From assembly GCA_900313265.1 (NCBI GenBank), contig OMRN01000299.1, positions 1 to 10,324 on the forward strand: 10,324 nt of DNA. Direction: 5' to 3'. The notes beneath the pieces were generated by a model. The model saw only the letters and a program-made list of their open reading frames with translations, had not been told where the DNA came from and did not search any database. The DNA comes from an uncultured Lachnospiraceae bacterium. GTDB taxonomy: Bacteria > Bacillota > Clostridia > Lachnospirales > Lachnospiraceae. The position numbers and the translations under genes were made by a program. This document shows positions 1 to 6,773 of the stretch, one piece after another. How positions within the stretch are numbered: position 1 is the stretch's first letter; each line of letters starts with the position of its first letter.

Positions 1-1020
1 ACAAAGAAATACGGAGTTGCCGTAAAATGTGCGACCATTACGCCGAATGCGGCCAGAGTGGAAGAGTATAATTTAAAAGAAATGTGGAAATCTCCGAACG
101 GAACCATCCGTGCCATGCTTGACGGTACGGTTTTCCGTGCACCGATTATCGTAAAAGGAATCGAACCCTGCGTTCGTAACTGGGAAAAGCCGATTACCCT
201 GGCTCGTCATGCATACGGTGATGTTTATAAGAATACCGAAATGATTATCGACGGTCCCGGAAAGGCGGAAATCGTATTTACGGCAGCCGACGGAACGGAA
301 ACCAGAAAGACCATCCATGAATTTGACGGACCCGGTGTGGTACAGGGCGTACATAACATAAGCGCATCCATTGAAAGCTTTGCGAGAGCCTGCTTTAATT
401 ATGCGCTCGATACAAAACAGGAACTGTGGTTTGCGACCAAGGATACGATTTCCAAGCAGTATGACCACACTTTCAAAGATATCTTCCAGGAGATTTTTGA
501 TAAGGAATACAAAGAAAAATTTGATGCCGCAGGCATTACATACTTCTATACGCTGATTGATGATGCGGTTGCACGTGTCATGAAGTCCAAGGGCGGATTT
601 ATCTGGGCCTGCAAGAATTATGACGGTGACGTTATGTCCGATATGGTATCTTCGGCATTCGGTTCGCTTGCCATGATGACCTCCGTACTTGTTTCCCCTT
701 CGGGTGTTTATGAATACGAGGCGGCTCACGGAACCGTTCAGCGTCATTATTACAAGTATTTAAAGGGCGAAGAGACGTCCACTAACTCCGTTGCGACGAT
801 TTTTGCCTGGACCGGCGCTTTAAGAAAACGAGGCGAATTGGACGGAATAAAAGAACTCGGAGAATTTGCGGATAAACTGGAAGCGGCGACGATTTCCACG
901 ATTGAAAGCGGAAAAATGACCAAGGACCTTGCCCTCATTACTTCGTTAAAAGATGTTACGGTATTAAACAGCGAACAGTTTATTAAGGCAATTCGTGAGA
1001 AACTCGACGAAACAGTATAA
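1..1020 (+). CDS. icd: NADP-dependent isocitrate dehydrogenase, 5' end cut by window edge
   Basis: Cytosolic enzyme that oxidatively decarboxylates isocitrate to 2-oxoglutarate with reduction of NADP+. The frame is open from base 1, and the first 19 residues ([19 protein letters not shown]) already match the family, so the GTG at 58 is not the start. The visible 339 residues align by eye with the homodimeric, eukaryote-type IDH (human IDH1 pattern): KSPNGTIR at 30-37, VFRAPI at 44-49, and ARHAYGD at 68-74. Arg37, Arg46 and Arg69 therefore stand for human Arg100, Arg109 and the well-known Arg132. Metal ligands are visible in LIDD and in NYDGDVMSD (Asp210, Asp214). AAHGTVQRH (His243, Arg248, His249) is the NADP-binding segment and argues for NADP over NAD. 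The offset of about 63 from human numbering suggests roughly that many residues lie upstream. The C-terminus is complete. The gene is convergent with the ABC-F gene, and no clear terminator lies between them. Confidence 0.96.
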   Translation, partial: TKKYGVAVKCATITPNAARVEEYNLKEMWKSPNGTIRAMLDGTVFRAPIIVKGIEPCVRNWEKPITLARHAYGDVYKNTEMIIDGPGKAEIVFTAADGTETRKTIHEFDGPGVVQGVHNISASIESFARACFNYALDTKQELWFATKDTISKQYDHTFKDIFQEIFDKEYKEKFDAAGITYFYTLIDDAVARVMKSKGGFIWACKNYDGDVMSDMVSSAFGSLAMMTSVLVSPSGVYEYEAAHGTVQRHYYKYLKGEETSTNSVATIFAWTGALRKRGELDGIKELGEFADKLEAATISTIESGKMTKDLALITSLKDVTVLNSEQFIKAIREKLDETV

Positions 1021-1064
1021 AATTCGCCGTTTGACCGGGGATATGAGATAAGAGACCGTTTAAA
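1021..1064. other. Convergent intergenic gap without a recognisable terminator
   Basis: This short spacer separates the 3' ends of icd (+) and the ABC-F gene (-). I looked for a GC stem followed by a T run on either strand and saw none. It contains a short direct repeat, CCGTTT at 1027-1032 and again at 1056-1061. Transcription from each side may run into the other gene, or termination may be Rho-dependent or use a weak structure. Confidence 0.5.
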
Positions 1065-3062
1065 TTATTCTTCGGAAAGAAGATTTTCCCACAATACCAT
1101 TTTTTCATCCAGTAAAGCCTTCTTTGAAGCGTGCTCGCTGCAGACTTCCTGAAGTTTTACGGAATTGGTGGCAATTTCGGGATTATTCATTTGCAATTCC
1201 AAATCGGAGAGAGAATTTTCCAAATCGGAAATTTCCTCTTCGATTTTTTTAATCTGATTTTCCAGTTTGCGTTTGGCAGACTGTTCCGCTTTGGATTTCT
1301 GCCATTCGTTCTTTGATTCGGAACTTTGAGCCGAAGAGGAAAGTGCCTGTCCGGCATCCGGAGAGGAAGCGGTTTTGCTGTTTTGGGCGGATCCTGCATT
1401 TGAAGAAACATCAGAACTATTAACTGACCCGGTCAATAATGATAAATTTGCTTTGGCTTCCGAAGATTTCTCCAGATAATAATCATAATTTCCGAGATAT
1501 CCGGTAACACATCCGTTTTCCAGACAAAGAATTCTCTCGGCCGTCCGGTTGATGAAATAACGGTCATGGCTTACGTAAAGTAAAGTACCCGGATAAGCGT
1601 TTAGCGCATTTTCGAGGATTTCCTTCGAAATCATGTCGAGGTGGTTGGTCGGCTCATCGAGAATGAGAAAATTCGCACCGGAAAGCATGAGTTTTGCCAA
1701 AACCACACGTCCGCGCTCGCCGCCGGAGAGGGTGGAAATACGCGCAAAAACTTCATCCCCGCGGAATAAAAATGCGGCCATGGTATTCCGGATTTCGGTT
1801 TCGGTCATTTTCGGATAGGTATCGGAGATTTCCTCAAAAACCGTTTTGGTGTCGGTTAAAACAGCGGACTGCTGGTCGAAATATCCGATTTCCACATTCG
1901 TGCCGAGTATGGTTTCCCCACTGTCGGGCGGAATTACGCCGTTGATGATTTTTAAGATATTGGTTTTTCCGGTTCCGTTTGCACCGATTAAGGCAACATG
2001 TTCGCCTTTTTTGATTTCAAACGAAACATCGCCGAATAATGTACGTTCGCCGTAGCTTTTGGAGATGTGTTTTACGGTGAGCACGTCGTTTCCGCTGTCA
2101 CGGTTTAAATGAAATTCGAGGCCAATGTCGATTTTTTCTTCCACGGGTTTATCGATGACTTCCATTTTATCGAGCATGTGCTGCCTGGAATCCGCGCGTT
2201 TGATGCTTTTCTCCCGGTTAAAGGAGCGGAGTTTTTCGATGACTTCCTTCTGGTGCTTTATTTCGTGCTGCTGTTTTTCGTATGCGGAAAGTAAAGAGGC
2301 TTTCCGGATTTCCTTTTTGACAATGAAATCCTCATAGTTTCCGTCAAACATCAGTGCTTTGCCGTTTTCGATTTCAACGGTTTTAGTGACAATCCGGTTG
2401 ATGAAATAACGGTCGTGGGAGACCAGCAAAACGGCGCTTTTTATATTGATTAAGTAGTTTTCGAGCCAGGTTACGGAAGCGATATCCAGATAGTTGGTCG
2501 GCTCGTCCAAAAGGATTAAATCCGGTGCGGTAAGCAGAATCCGTCCGAGAGCAAGTCTGGTGCGCTCGCCGCCGCTTAGTTTTAAAACCGATTTGCCGTA
2601 ATCGGATTCCGGGAAGTTCAGTCCCCTTAAAACACCCTGAATATCACTTTGATAGGTATATCCGCCGGCAAGATCGAAGATATGAAGGGTTTCGTGATAT
2701 CGTTTCATCAGCCTGTCAAGCCCGTCGCCGGACAGGGTTTTCATTTCTTCTTCCATCTGCCGGATCTGTTCTTCCATAAGAATCACATCGCGTTTGGCAT
2801 CCCGGAGTTCTTCCAAAATCGTATGGTCGTCGGTATAATTCTGAATCTGCGCAAGATATCCGACGGTGGCGTCTTTTTTTACGGAAATGACACCGTCGTC
2901 AGGGGAAAGTTCGCGCTCGATAATGTGAAAGAGAGTGGTTTTGCCGGCACCGTTATTGCCGATCATCGCCACTTTTTCGTGTTCGTTAATATGAAAGGTG
3001 ACATCTTTTAAAACTTCCTTGTCACCGAAACTTTTCTTGATGTTATAACAGGATAAAATCAT
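1065..3062 (-). CDS. ABC-F family ATPase (YdiF/Uup-like ribosome-associated translation factor)
   Basis: A soluble 665-residue protein with two ABC ATPase domains and no membrane segments, the ABC-F layout. Domain 1: Walker A GNNGAGKT 35-42, LSGGE 162-166, Walker B LILLDE 182-187, H-loop His216. Domain 2: Walker A GANGTGKT 360-367, LSGGE 445-449, Walker B with Asp469 and Glu470, H-loop His499. Both catalytic glutamates (187, 470) are present. The charged helical linker (about 245-325), with a basic stretch around 280-300, is where ABC-F proteins touch P-site tRNA. After domain 2 comes a Ser/Ala-rich low-complexity stretch (about 545-585), then a C-terminal coiled coil (about 587-665) as in YdiF/Uup. 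ATG at 3062 is the first ATG, GTG or TTG after an in-frame stop eleven codons up, yet no Shine-Dalgarno lies in the preceding 15 bases. B. subtilis ydiF lies near rex, as here. Whether it gives antibiotic protection cannot be read from sequence. Confidence 0.93.
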   Translation of the reverse strand: MILSCYNIKKSFGDKEVLKDVTFHINEHEKVAMIGNNGAGKTTLFHIIERELSPDDGVISVKKDATVGYLAQIQNYTDDHTILEELRDAKRDVILMEEQIRQMEEEMKTLSGDGLDRLMKRYHETLHIFDLAGGYTYQSDIQGVLRGLNFPESDYGKSVLKLSGGERTRLALGRILLTAPDLILLDEPTNYLDIASVTWLENYLINIKSAVLLVSHDRYFINRIVTKTVEIENGKALMFDGNYEDFIVKKEIRKASLLSAYEKQQHEIKHQKEVIEKLRSFNREKSIKRADSRQHMLDKMEVIDKPVEEKIDIGLEFHLNRDSGNDVLTVKHISKSYGERTLFGDVSFEIKKGEHVALIGANGTGKTNILKIINGVIPPDSGETILGTNVEIGYFDQQSAVLTDTKTVFEEISDTYPKMTETEIRNTMAAFLFRGDEVFARISTLSGGERGRVVLAKLMLSGANFLILDEPTNHLDMISKEILENALNAYPGTLLYVSHDRYFINRTAERILCLENGCVTGYLGNYDYYLEKSSEAKANLSLLTGSVNSSDVSSNAGSAQNSKTASSPDAGQALSSSAQSSESKNEWQKSKAEQSAKRKLENQIKKIEEEISDLENSLSDLELQMNNPEIATNSVKLQEVCSEHASKKALLDEKMVLWENLLSEE

Positions 3063-3071
3063 AATGAGGCA

Positions 3072-3100
3072 ATTATAATCCTTTTTTCATGCTTTGTCAT
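3072..3100 (-). promoter_or_regulatory. Putative sigma-A promoter of the ABC-F gene giving a near-leaderless mRNA
   Basis: On the minus strand, ATGACA (3100-3095, 5 of 6 matches to TTGACA) is followed after exactly 17 bases by a perfect TATAAT (3077-3072). A start site six to eight bases further would fall at about 3064-3066, only two to four bases before the ATG at 3062. That agrees with the missing Shine-Dalgarno sequence: the nearest AAGGA is about 16 bases upstream and would not be transcribed. The promoter assignment is by consensus only. Confidence 0.6.
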
Positions 3101-3147
3101 CACAGGACGGATTTCTGTGCTTACCCGGCGGCATATCGATTACTTTG

Positions 3148-3176
3148 TTGACAGAAAAAGAGCAAAAAATTATAAT
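3148..3176 (+). promoter_or_regulatory. Consensus sigma-A promoter of rex
   Basis: Perfect TTGACA at 3148-3153, a 17-base spacer, and perfect TATAAT at 3171-3176. Transcription should begin near 3182-3184, giving a rex leader of about 120 bases. A consensus match this strong suggests high basal activity that needs a repressor, which fits autoregulation by Rex (inference). Confidence 0.85.
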
Positions 3177-3182
3177 GTTAGA

Positions 3183-3243
3183 TGTCAAAAAATACACAAT
3201 ATAGTATTTGTTAAATTTTCTACATCTGTATTTTGTGATGACA
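3183..3243 (+). repeat. Inverted repeats in the rex leader
   Basis: AAAATACA (3189-3196) and TGTATTTT (3227-3234) are an exact 8-base inverted repeat. Just outside, TGTCA (3183-3187) matches TGACA (3239-3243). Together they could close a long, A/T-rich imperfect stem of about 60 bases beginning at the predicted transcript start. TGTCAA at 3183-3188 also mirrors the -35 TTGACA, so competing DNA symmetry exists around the -10. No T run follows, so this is not an intrinsic terminator. Confidence 0.45.
3208..3225 (+). promoter_or_regulatory. Candidate degenerate Rex operator
   Basis: Rex operators in Firmicutes approximate TTGTTAA-N4-TTAACAA. Here TTGTTAA (3208-3214) is a perfect left half-site; the right half TCTACAT (3219-3225) matches only four of seven. 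It lies about 25-42 bases downstream of the predicted rex transcript start, where a bound repressor could act as a block. Consistent with autoregulation but unproven. Confidence 0.35.
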
Positions 3244-3305
3244 GCCAAGAGATTCTGCGCATCCTATTTGAATGTTTACAGTACTGAAATTTACGGAGAT
3301 GGGTT

Positions 3306-3953
3306 ATGTCGGAGAGAAAAATATCACAGGCCGTAATCAGCCGCCTGCCGAGATATCTGCGTTATTTGGGCGATTTGAAGGATGAAGGGGTGGAGCGGAT
3401 TTCATCCCATGATCTAAGTGTGCGCATGCATGTTACCGCATCGCAGATCCGTCAGGATTTTAATCATTTCGGCGGATTCGGCCAGCAGGGTTACGGATAT
3501 AATGTTGTCTATCTGTATGACGAAATCGGAAAAATCTTAGGCCTCGACCATAAGCATACCATGGTCATTATCGGCGCCGGAAATTTGGGGCAGGCCCTTG
3601 CGAATTACATGAATTTCGAAAAAAGAGGATTCCTGATTCTCGGAATTTACGATAAAGATCCGGCGTTAATCGGAAAGCAGGTCCGGAATCTGGAAATCGA
3701 GGATATTTCGGGCGCTGCCGATTTTATCCGAAAAAACAATATTGAAATTGCGGTGCTGACCCTTCCGAAAGCCGGTGCGACTTCGGTAATCGGGGATATT
3801 GTCAATTCCGGCATTAAGGCAATCTGGAATTTCGCGCATGTGGATTTAGATCTTCCCGATGACATCATCGTGGAAAACGTGCACCTTTCGGAAAGTCTGA
3901 TGAAGTTATCCTATAAGCTCACCAGTGCGGATGGTACGGAAAGAATAAACTGA
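3306..3953 (+). CDS. rex: Redox-sensing transcriptional repressor Rex
   Basis: Homodimeric DNA-binding repressor that reads the NADH/NAD+ ratio: NAD+ favours DNA binding and NADH releases it, which usually derepresses fermentation and NADH-reoxidation genes. At 215 residues it has the usual family length. Residues 1-80 form the winged-helix domain, with the family hallmark SQIRQDFNHFGGFGQQGYGY at 46-65. The Rossmann domain follows, with dinucleotide loop GAGNLG at 90-95 and Asp116 (in GIYDKDP) at the end of the second strand, typical for NADH ribose contact. NFAHVDLDLPDD near 175-186 and the final helix LSESLMKLSYKL (194-205), which swaps between subunits, are also typical. ATG at 3306 is preceded by GGAG at 3295-3298, seven bases away. 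The gene has its own consensus promoter and is followed after one base by the SGNH-protein gene. Confidence 0.97.
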   Translation: MSERKISQAVISRLPRYLRYLGDLKDEGVERISSHDLSVRMHVTASQIRQDFNHFGGFGQQGYGYNVVYLYDEIGKILGLDHKHTMVIIGAGNLGQALANYMNFEKRGFLILGIYDKDPALIGKQVRNLEIEDISGAADFIRKNNIEIAVLTLPKAGATSVIGDIVNSGIKAIWNFAHVDLDLPDDIIVENVHLSESLMKLSYKLTSADGTERIN

Positions 3954-3954
3954 A

Positions 3955-5469
3955 ATGTCGGAAGAAACAAGCGAAAAGAAGAAAAATGGAATACCGAAAA
4001 CTGCCGTGATTATTGCCGTAATCGCGCTGGCCGCAGTAGCCGTAACCGGCTGTGTGCTTCTTTTCGGCATGAAAAAAGCGGATGAAAAAGCCGCGCTGCA
4101 GTTAAAAAATGATTATTTTAAACAGCCTCATGATGCGATTTTTGTCTCGATGTATGATCCGTCCGGCTTTTTACCGGAAGATTTTACGACGTACCGAGGT
4201 CTTGATACCTGTGTCGTAACCTTTTACAAACCGGCAGATTTAAAGGAAATGACGTCCTTTCTGAATCGTTTCGGAAAAGTTCTGGCATCGAAGCAGGAAT
4301 CGGAGAATGCTTTGGCGGAAAATGAAAAGCGGGACAGTGTTCCGTTGGTGAAACATCTGTTTTTGGGAGTTTCGCCGGATCTTTTTTCCTCGGAGGAAGA
4401 TGTCGAGGCATTTAAGACTTCCTTAGGCGAATTTTATGCGGATAAAGACATCGATCTTCTTTTGGCACCGTATTCCGGCCGGTATCTTTTGTCTTTGGGG
4501 GAAGAGCGTCTTGATGAAATAAAGGACAAAACCAAAACCTTCGTCTGCGCATTTGATGATGTGGAAAACGTTCACATTTATTTTCCGGGAAGCACCTTAT
4601 GGCTTAGTGCCAATCCGGACTGCTATATTGAAGGGTCACATTCGGCACCGGAAGAGAGCGTGGCGTCAAAAATCATACGCTATTGTTTCTGCGACGGAGC
4701 ATACGAAGTCGGAGGGCCGAATATCAATGATGCGATTTTTGAATGGTCAAGGAATCTTTCGACGATAGAGAAAAATCCTCTCATGCTGGATGGTGCGGAT
4801 TTAAAGAATCATGAGATTACTTTCTTCGGAGACAGCATCATCGGGCATTATGAAGGACCGTTATCGGCGCCGGGCGTGGTGGAAGCTTTTTCCGGGGCAA
4901 AAACGGAAAGCTGCGGAATCGGAGGAATGCCGCTAACGGATAATGGTGTATATCCCGGTCTTTACGGCATGCTTGATTATTCGGATGAAAACGCCGCGGA
5001 CTTTGCCGAAAAGACGTCTTCGCTCGGCATGAACCCGGACAGCGCGAATCTTACGCAGGCAATTTCAAATCTTAGAAATGAGGAGGCTGCCGGCGAAAGA
5101 GATATTGTTATCGAATTCGGAATTAACGACTATCAGGCCGGTATGCCGACGGACGAATTCGAAAAATCACTTAAGAAGGATCTCGATTATATAAAGAATC
5201 AGTTTCATTATGACCGCATTCTGATTGTGGCTCCCTGTTTTATCTGGCGTGATGATTTGCAAAACGGGGAAATGCCGGTCGGAAACGGCGGAACGCTGAA
5301 TGAATACCGCGAGATTTTAAAAAATACCGCAGAAGAGTATGGCTGTCTGTATCTTGATTTGCGGGATATGCCGGGCGAAAATCTGCTTGAAAGCGACGGC
5401 ATTCATTTAAACGAAAACGGACGGCTTTATATGGGGCTTGCCGTGATTGAAAGTTTGTTAAACGGTTAA
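3955..5469 (+). CDS. Membrane-anchored or lipoprotein SGNH/GDSL hydrolase with a second, N-terminal SGNH-like module
   Basis: A 504-residue envelope protein. A basic N-terminus (KKK at 8-10) precedes a hydrophobic helix (about 14-38). VTGC at 30-33 fits a lipobox, but hydrophobic residues continue after Cys33, so a signal-anchor is about equally likely. The C-terminal half (about 285-504) is a clear SGNH hydrolase: GDS block with nucleophile Ser294, Gly block CGIGG 320-324, GIND block 389-392 (Asn391), and DGIH 481-484 with Asp481 and His484. Members act as esterases, acetyl-transferases or lipases; the substrate here is unknown, perhaps a cell-wall or polysaccharide acyl group. The N-terminal half carries FVSM (Ser65), APYS 171-174 and D-x6-H (Asp222/His229), in the order I recall from stand-alone Lachnospiraceae SGNH-like proteins, suggesting a degenerate tandem copy. 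The start lies one base after the rex stop with no good ribosome site, so translation is probably coupled. Confidence 0.85.
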   Translation: MSEETSEKKKNGIPKTAVIIAVIALAAVAVTGCVLLFGMKKADEKAALQLKNDYFKQPHDAIFVSMYDPSGFLPEDFTTYRGLDTCVVTFYKPADLKEMTSFLNRFGKVLASKQESENALAENEKRDSVPLVKHLFLGVSPDLFSSEEDVEAFKTSLGEFYADKDIDLLLAPYSGRYLLSLGEERLDEIKDKTKTFVCAFDDVENVHIYFPGSTLWLSANPDCYIEGSHSAPEESVASKIIRYCFCDGAYEVGGPNINDAIFEWSRNLSTIEKNPLMLDGADLKNHEITFFGDSIIGHYEGPLSAPGVVEAFSGAKTESCGIGGMPLTDNGVYPGLYGMLDYSDENAADFAEKTSSLGMNPDSANLTQAISNLRNEEAAGERDIVIEFGINDYQAGMPTDEFEKSLKKDLDYIKNQFHYDRILIVAPCFIWRDDLQNGEMPVGNGGTLNEYREILKNTAEEYGCLYLDLRDMPGENLLESDGIHLNENGRLYMGLAVIESLLNG

Positions 5470-5579
5470 TACAAATACCTGCTTGAAAAAACGAAATAAA
5501 TAACCGGGATAAATTCCGGGAATAAATAACGGAAAAAGTAACAGGAATTAAATGCACGAATGTAAAGCAGAGGCGGATT
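5470..5579 (+). other. A/T-rich intergenic region upstream of alanine racemase
   Basis: Contains an exact direct repeat, AATAAATAAC at 5495-5504 and 5521-5530, flanking a small stem (CCGGGA 5504-5509, loop TAAA, TTCCGG 5514-5519, one G-T pair). No T run follows, so it is not a terminator. TTGAAA at 5483-5488 has no matching -10 at a normal distance. An AGAGG at 5569-5573 serves as a modest ribosome site for alr. Readthrough from rex is possible. Confidence 0.5.
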
Positions 5580-6752
5580 ATGGAACATTACGAACGGGTA
5601 TGTGCAAACGTTGATTTGGATGCCGTGGAATTCAATATGGATCAGATTGCGAAACGTCTTCCTGAGAATGTGAAGATGATGGCGGTCGTTAAATCCGACG
5701 GTTACGGTCACGGAGCAATTCCGATAGCAAAGAAACTGGAAAAAAGAGAAGATATATACGGTTTTGCTACCGCAACGGCGGAAGAAGCGATGATTCTCCG
5801 TCATGCGGGAATTCAAAAACCGGTGCTGATTTTGGGATATACCTTTCCTTATGCGTATGAAGAACTGATTTTAAACGATATTTCGCTGACGGTTTTTAAA
5901 ACGGATATGGCAGAAGAAATTGCCGAAGCAGCACGTAAAGCGGGGAAAAAAGCAAAAGTCCATCTGAAAGTGGATACCGGCATGCACCGGATCGGTGTGG
6001 CGGTAAACGAAGAGGGAATCGAAACGGCGAAAAGCATTTTTGATCTGCCCGAAATCGAGGCGGAAGGAATTTTTACGCATCTTGCCAATGCGGATGTAAA
6101 GGACAAAACGGATGCCTGCAATCAGGTTTCGAAATTCCGGACCTTTATTTCCGAAATGGAAAAAGACGGTTATTCCTTTACGGTGAAACACTGTTTTAAT
6201 TCCGCTGCGGCGATGGAGATGGAGGCGGATGATTTTTCCTTTGTAAGAATCGGCATTTCCATGTACGGTGTATGGCCGTCGGATGAAATGGACCGCTCGC
6301 TTATGACGTTAAAGCCCGTACTTTCCTTATCGAGTCATATTGTTTATATCAAAACCCTGCCGGAGGGAAGTAAAATCAGTTACGGCGGAACGTTTGTGAC
6401 GACTCGTGAAACAAAGGTGGCAACGGTACCCGTAGGATACGGGGACGGCTATCCGAGAGGGTTATCCGGCAAAGGATATGTGCTTCTTCACGGCCGTAGG
6501 GCACCGATTCTCGGACGTGTATGCATGGATCAGTTTATGATCGATGTCACCGATATCGGGGATGCAAAGGAATTTGACCGGGTTGTTTTAATCGGCCGGG
6601 ACGGGGAAGAAGAGATTACGGTGGAAAGTCTCTGTGCCCTTTACGGCGGTTTTTCTTACGAAATGATTTGCGATATCGGAAAACGCGTGCCGAAGGAGTA
6701 TTACGAAAACGGCAGGCTGGTTTGCACGAAGGATTATTACGACGATTATTGA
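5580..6752 (+). CDS. alr: Alanine racemase
   Basis: PLP enzyme interconverting L- and D-alanine, supplying D-Ala for peptidoglycan; cytoplasmic. At 390 residues it has the normal family length. The PLP lysine is Lys38 in AVVKSDGYGHG (35-45). The opposite catalytic base is Tyr268 in SYGGT. HLKVDTGMHRIGV (128-140) gives Lys130, the position carbamylated in the Geobacillus enzyme, and Arg137, which tunes the PLP pyridine nitrogen. VGYGDGYPRGL and GRVCMDQFMIDVTD are the C-terminal beta-domain signatures that line the active-site entrance. ATG at 5580 is the natural start: the NVDLDAVEFN strand begins at residue 10, as usual. The CorC-like gene follows after 21 bases, so the two are probably co-transcribed. 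Confidence 0.97.
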   Translation: MEHYERVCANVDLDAVEFNMDQIAKRLPENVKMMAVVKSDGYGHGAIPIAKKLEKREDIYGFATATAEEAMILRHAGIQKPVLILGYTFPYAYEELILNDISLTVFKTDMAEEIAEAARKAGKKAKVHLKVDTGMHRIGVAVNEEGIETAKSIFDLPEIEAEGIFTHLANADVKDKTDACNQVSKFRTFISEMEKDGYSFTVKHCFNSAAAMEMEADDFSFVRIGISMYGVWPSDEMDRSLMTLKPVLSLSSHIVYIKTLPEGSKISYGGTFVTTRETKVATVPVGYGDGYPRGLSGKGYVLLHGRRAPILGRVCMDQFMIDVTDIGDAKEFDRVVLIGRDGEEEITVESLCALYGGFSYEMICDIGKRVPKEYYENGRLVCTKDYYDDY

Positions 6753-6773
6753 CCGGGAGGATGTTAAGGCCGG

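Noticed and set aside
58..60. GTG as the start of the isocitrate dehydrogenase gene
   Set aside because: The frame is open to base 1 and the upstream residues match the family, so the true start lies outside the window.
73..747. 224-codon open frame antisense to icd
   Set aside because: It lies fully inside a well-supported gene, its translation resembles no family I know, and it has no ribosome site; it is a by-product of the sense codon pattern.
3177..3305. Small hidden gene in the rex leader
   Set aside because: No ATG/GTG/TTG with a ribosome site leads to a frame of useful length before the rex start.
5466..5816. 116-codon antisense frame crossing the alr start
   Set aside because: Covered by alr and an A/T-rich spacer; its Phe/Tyr/Arg/His-rich product is typical of reverse-strand noise.
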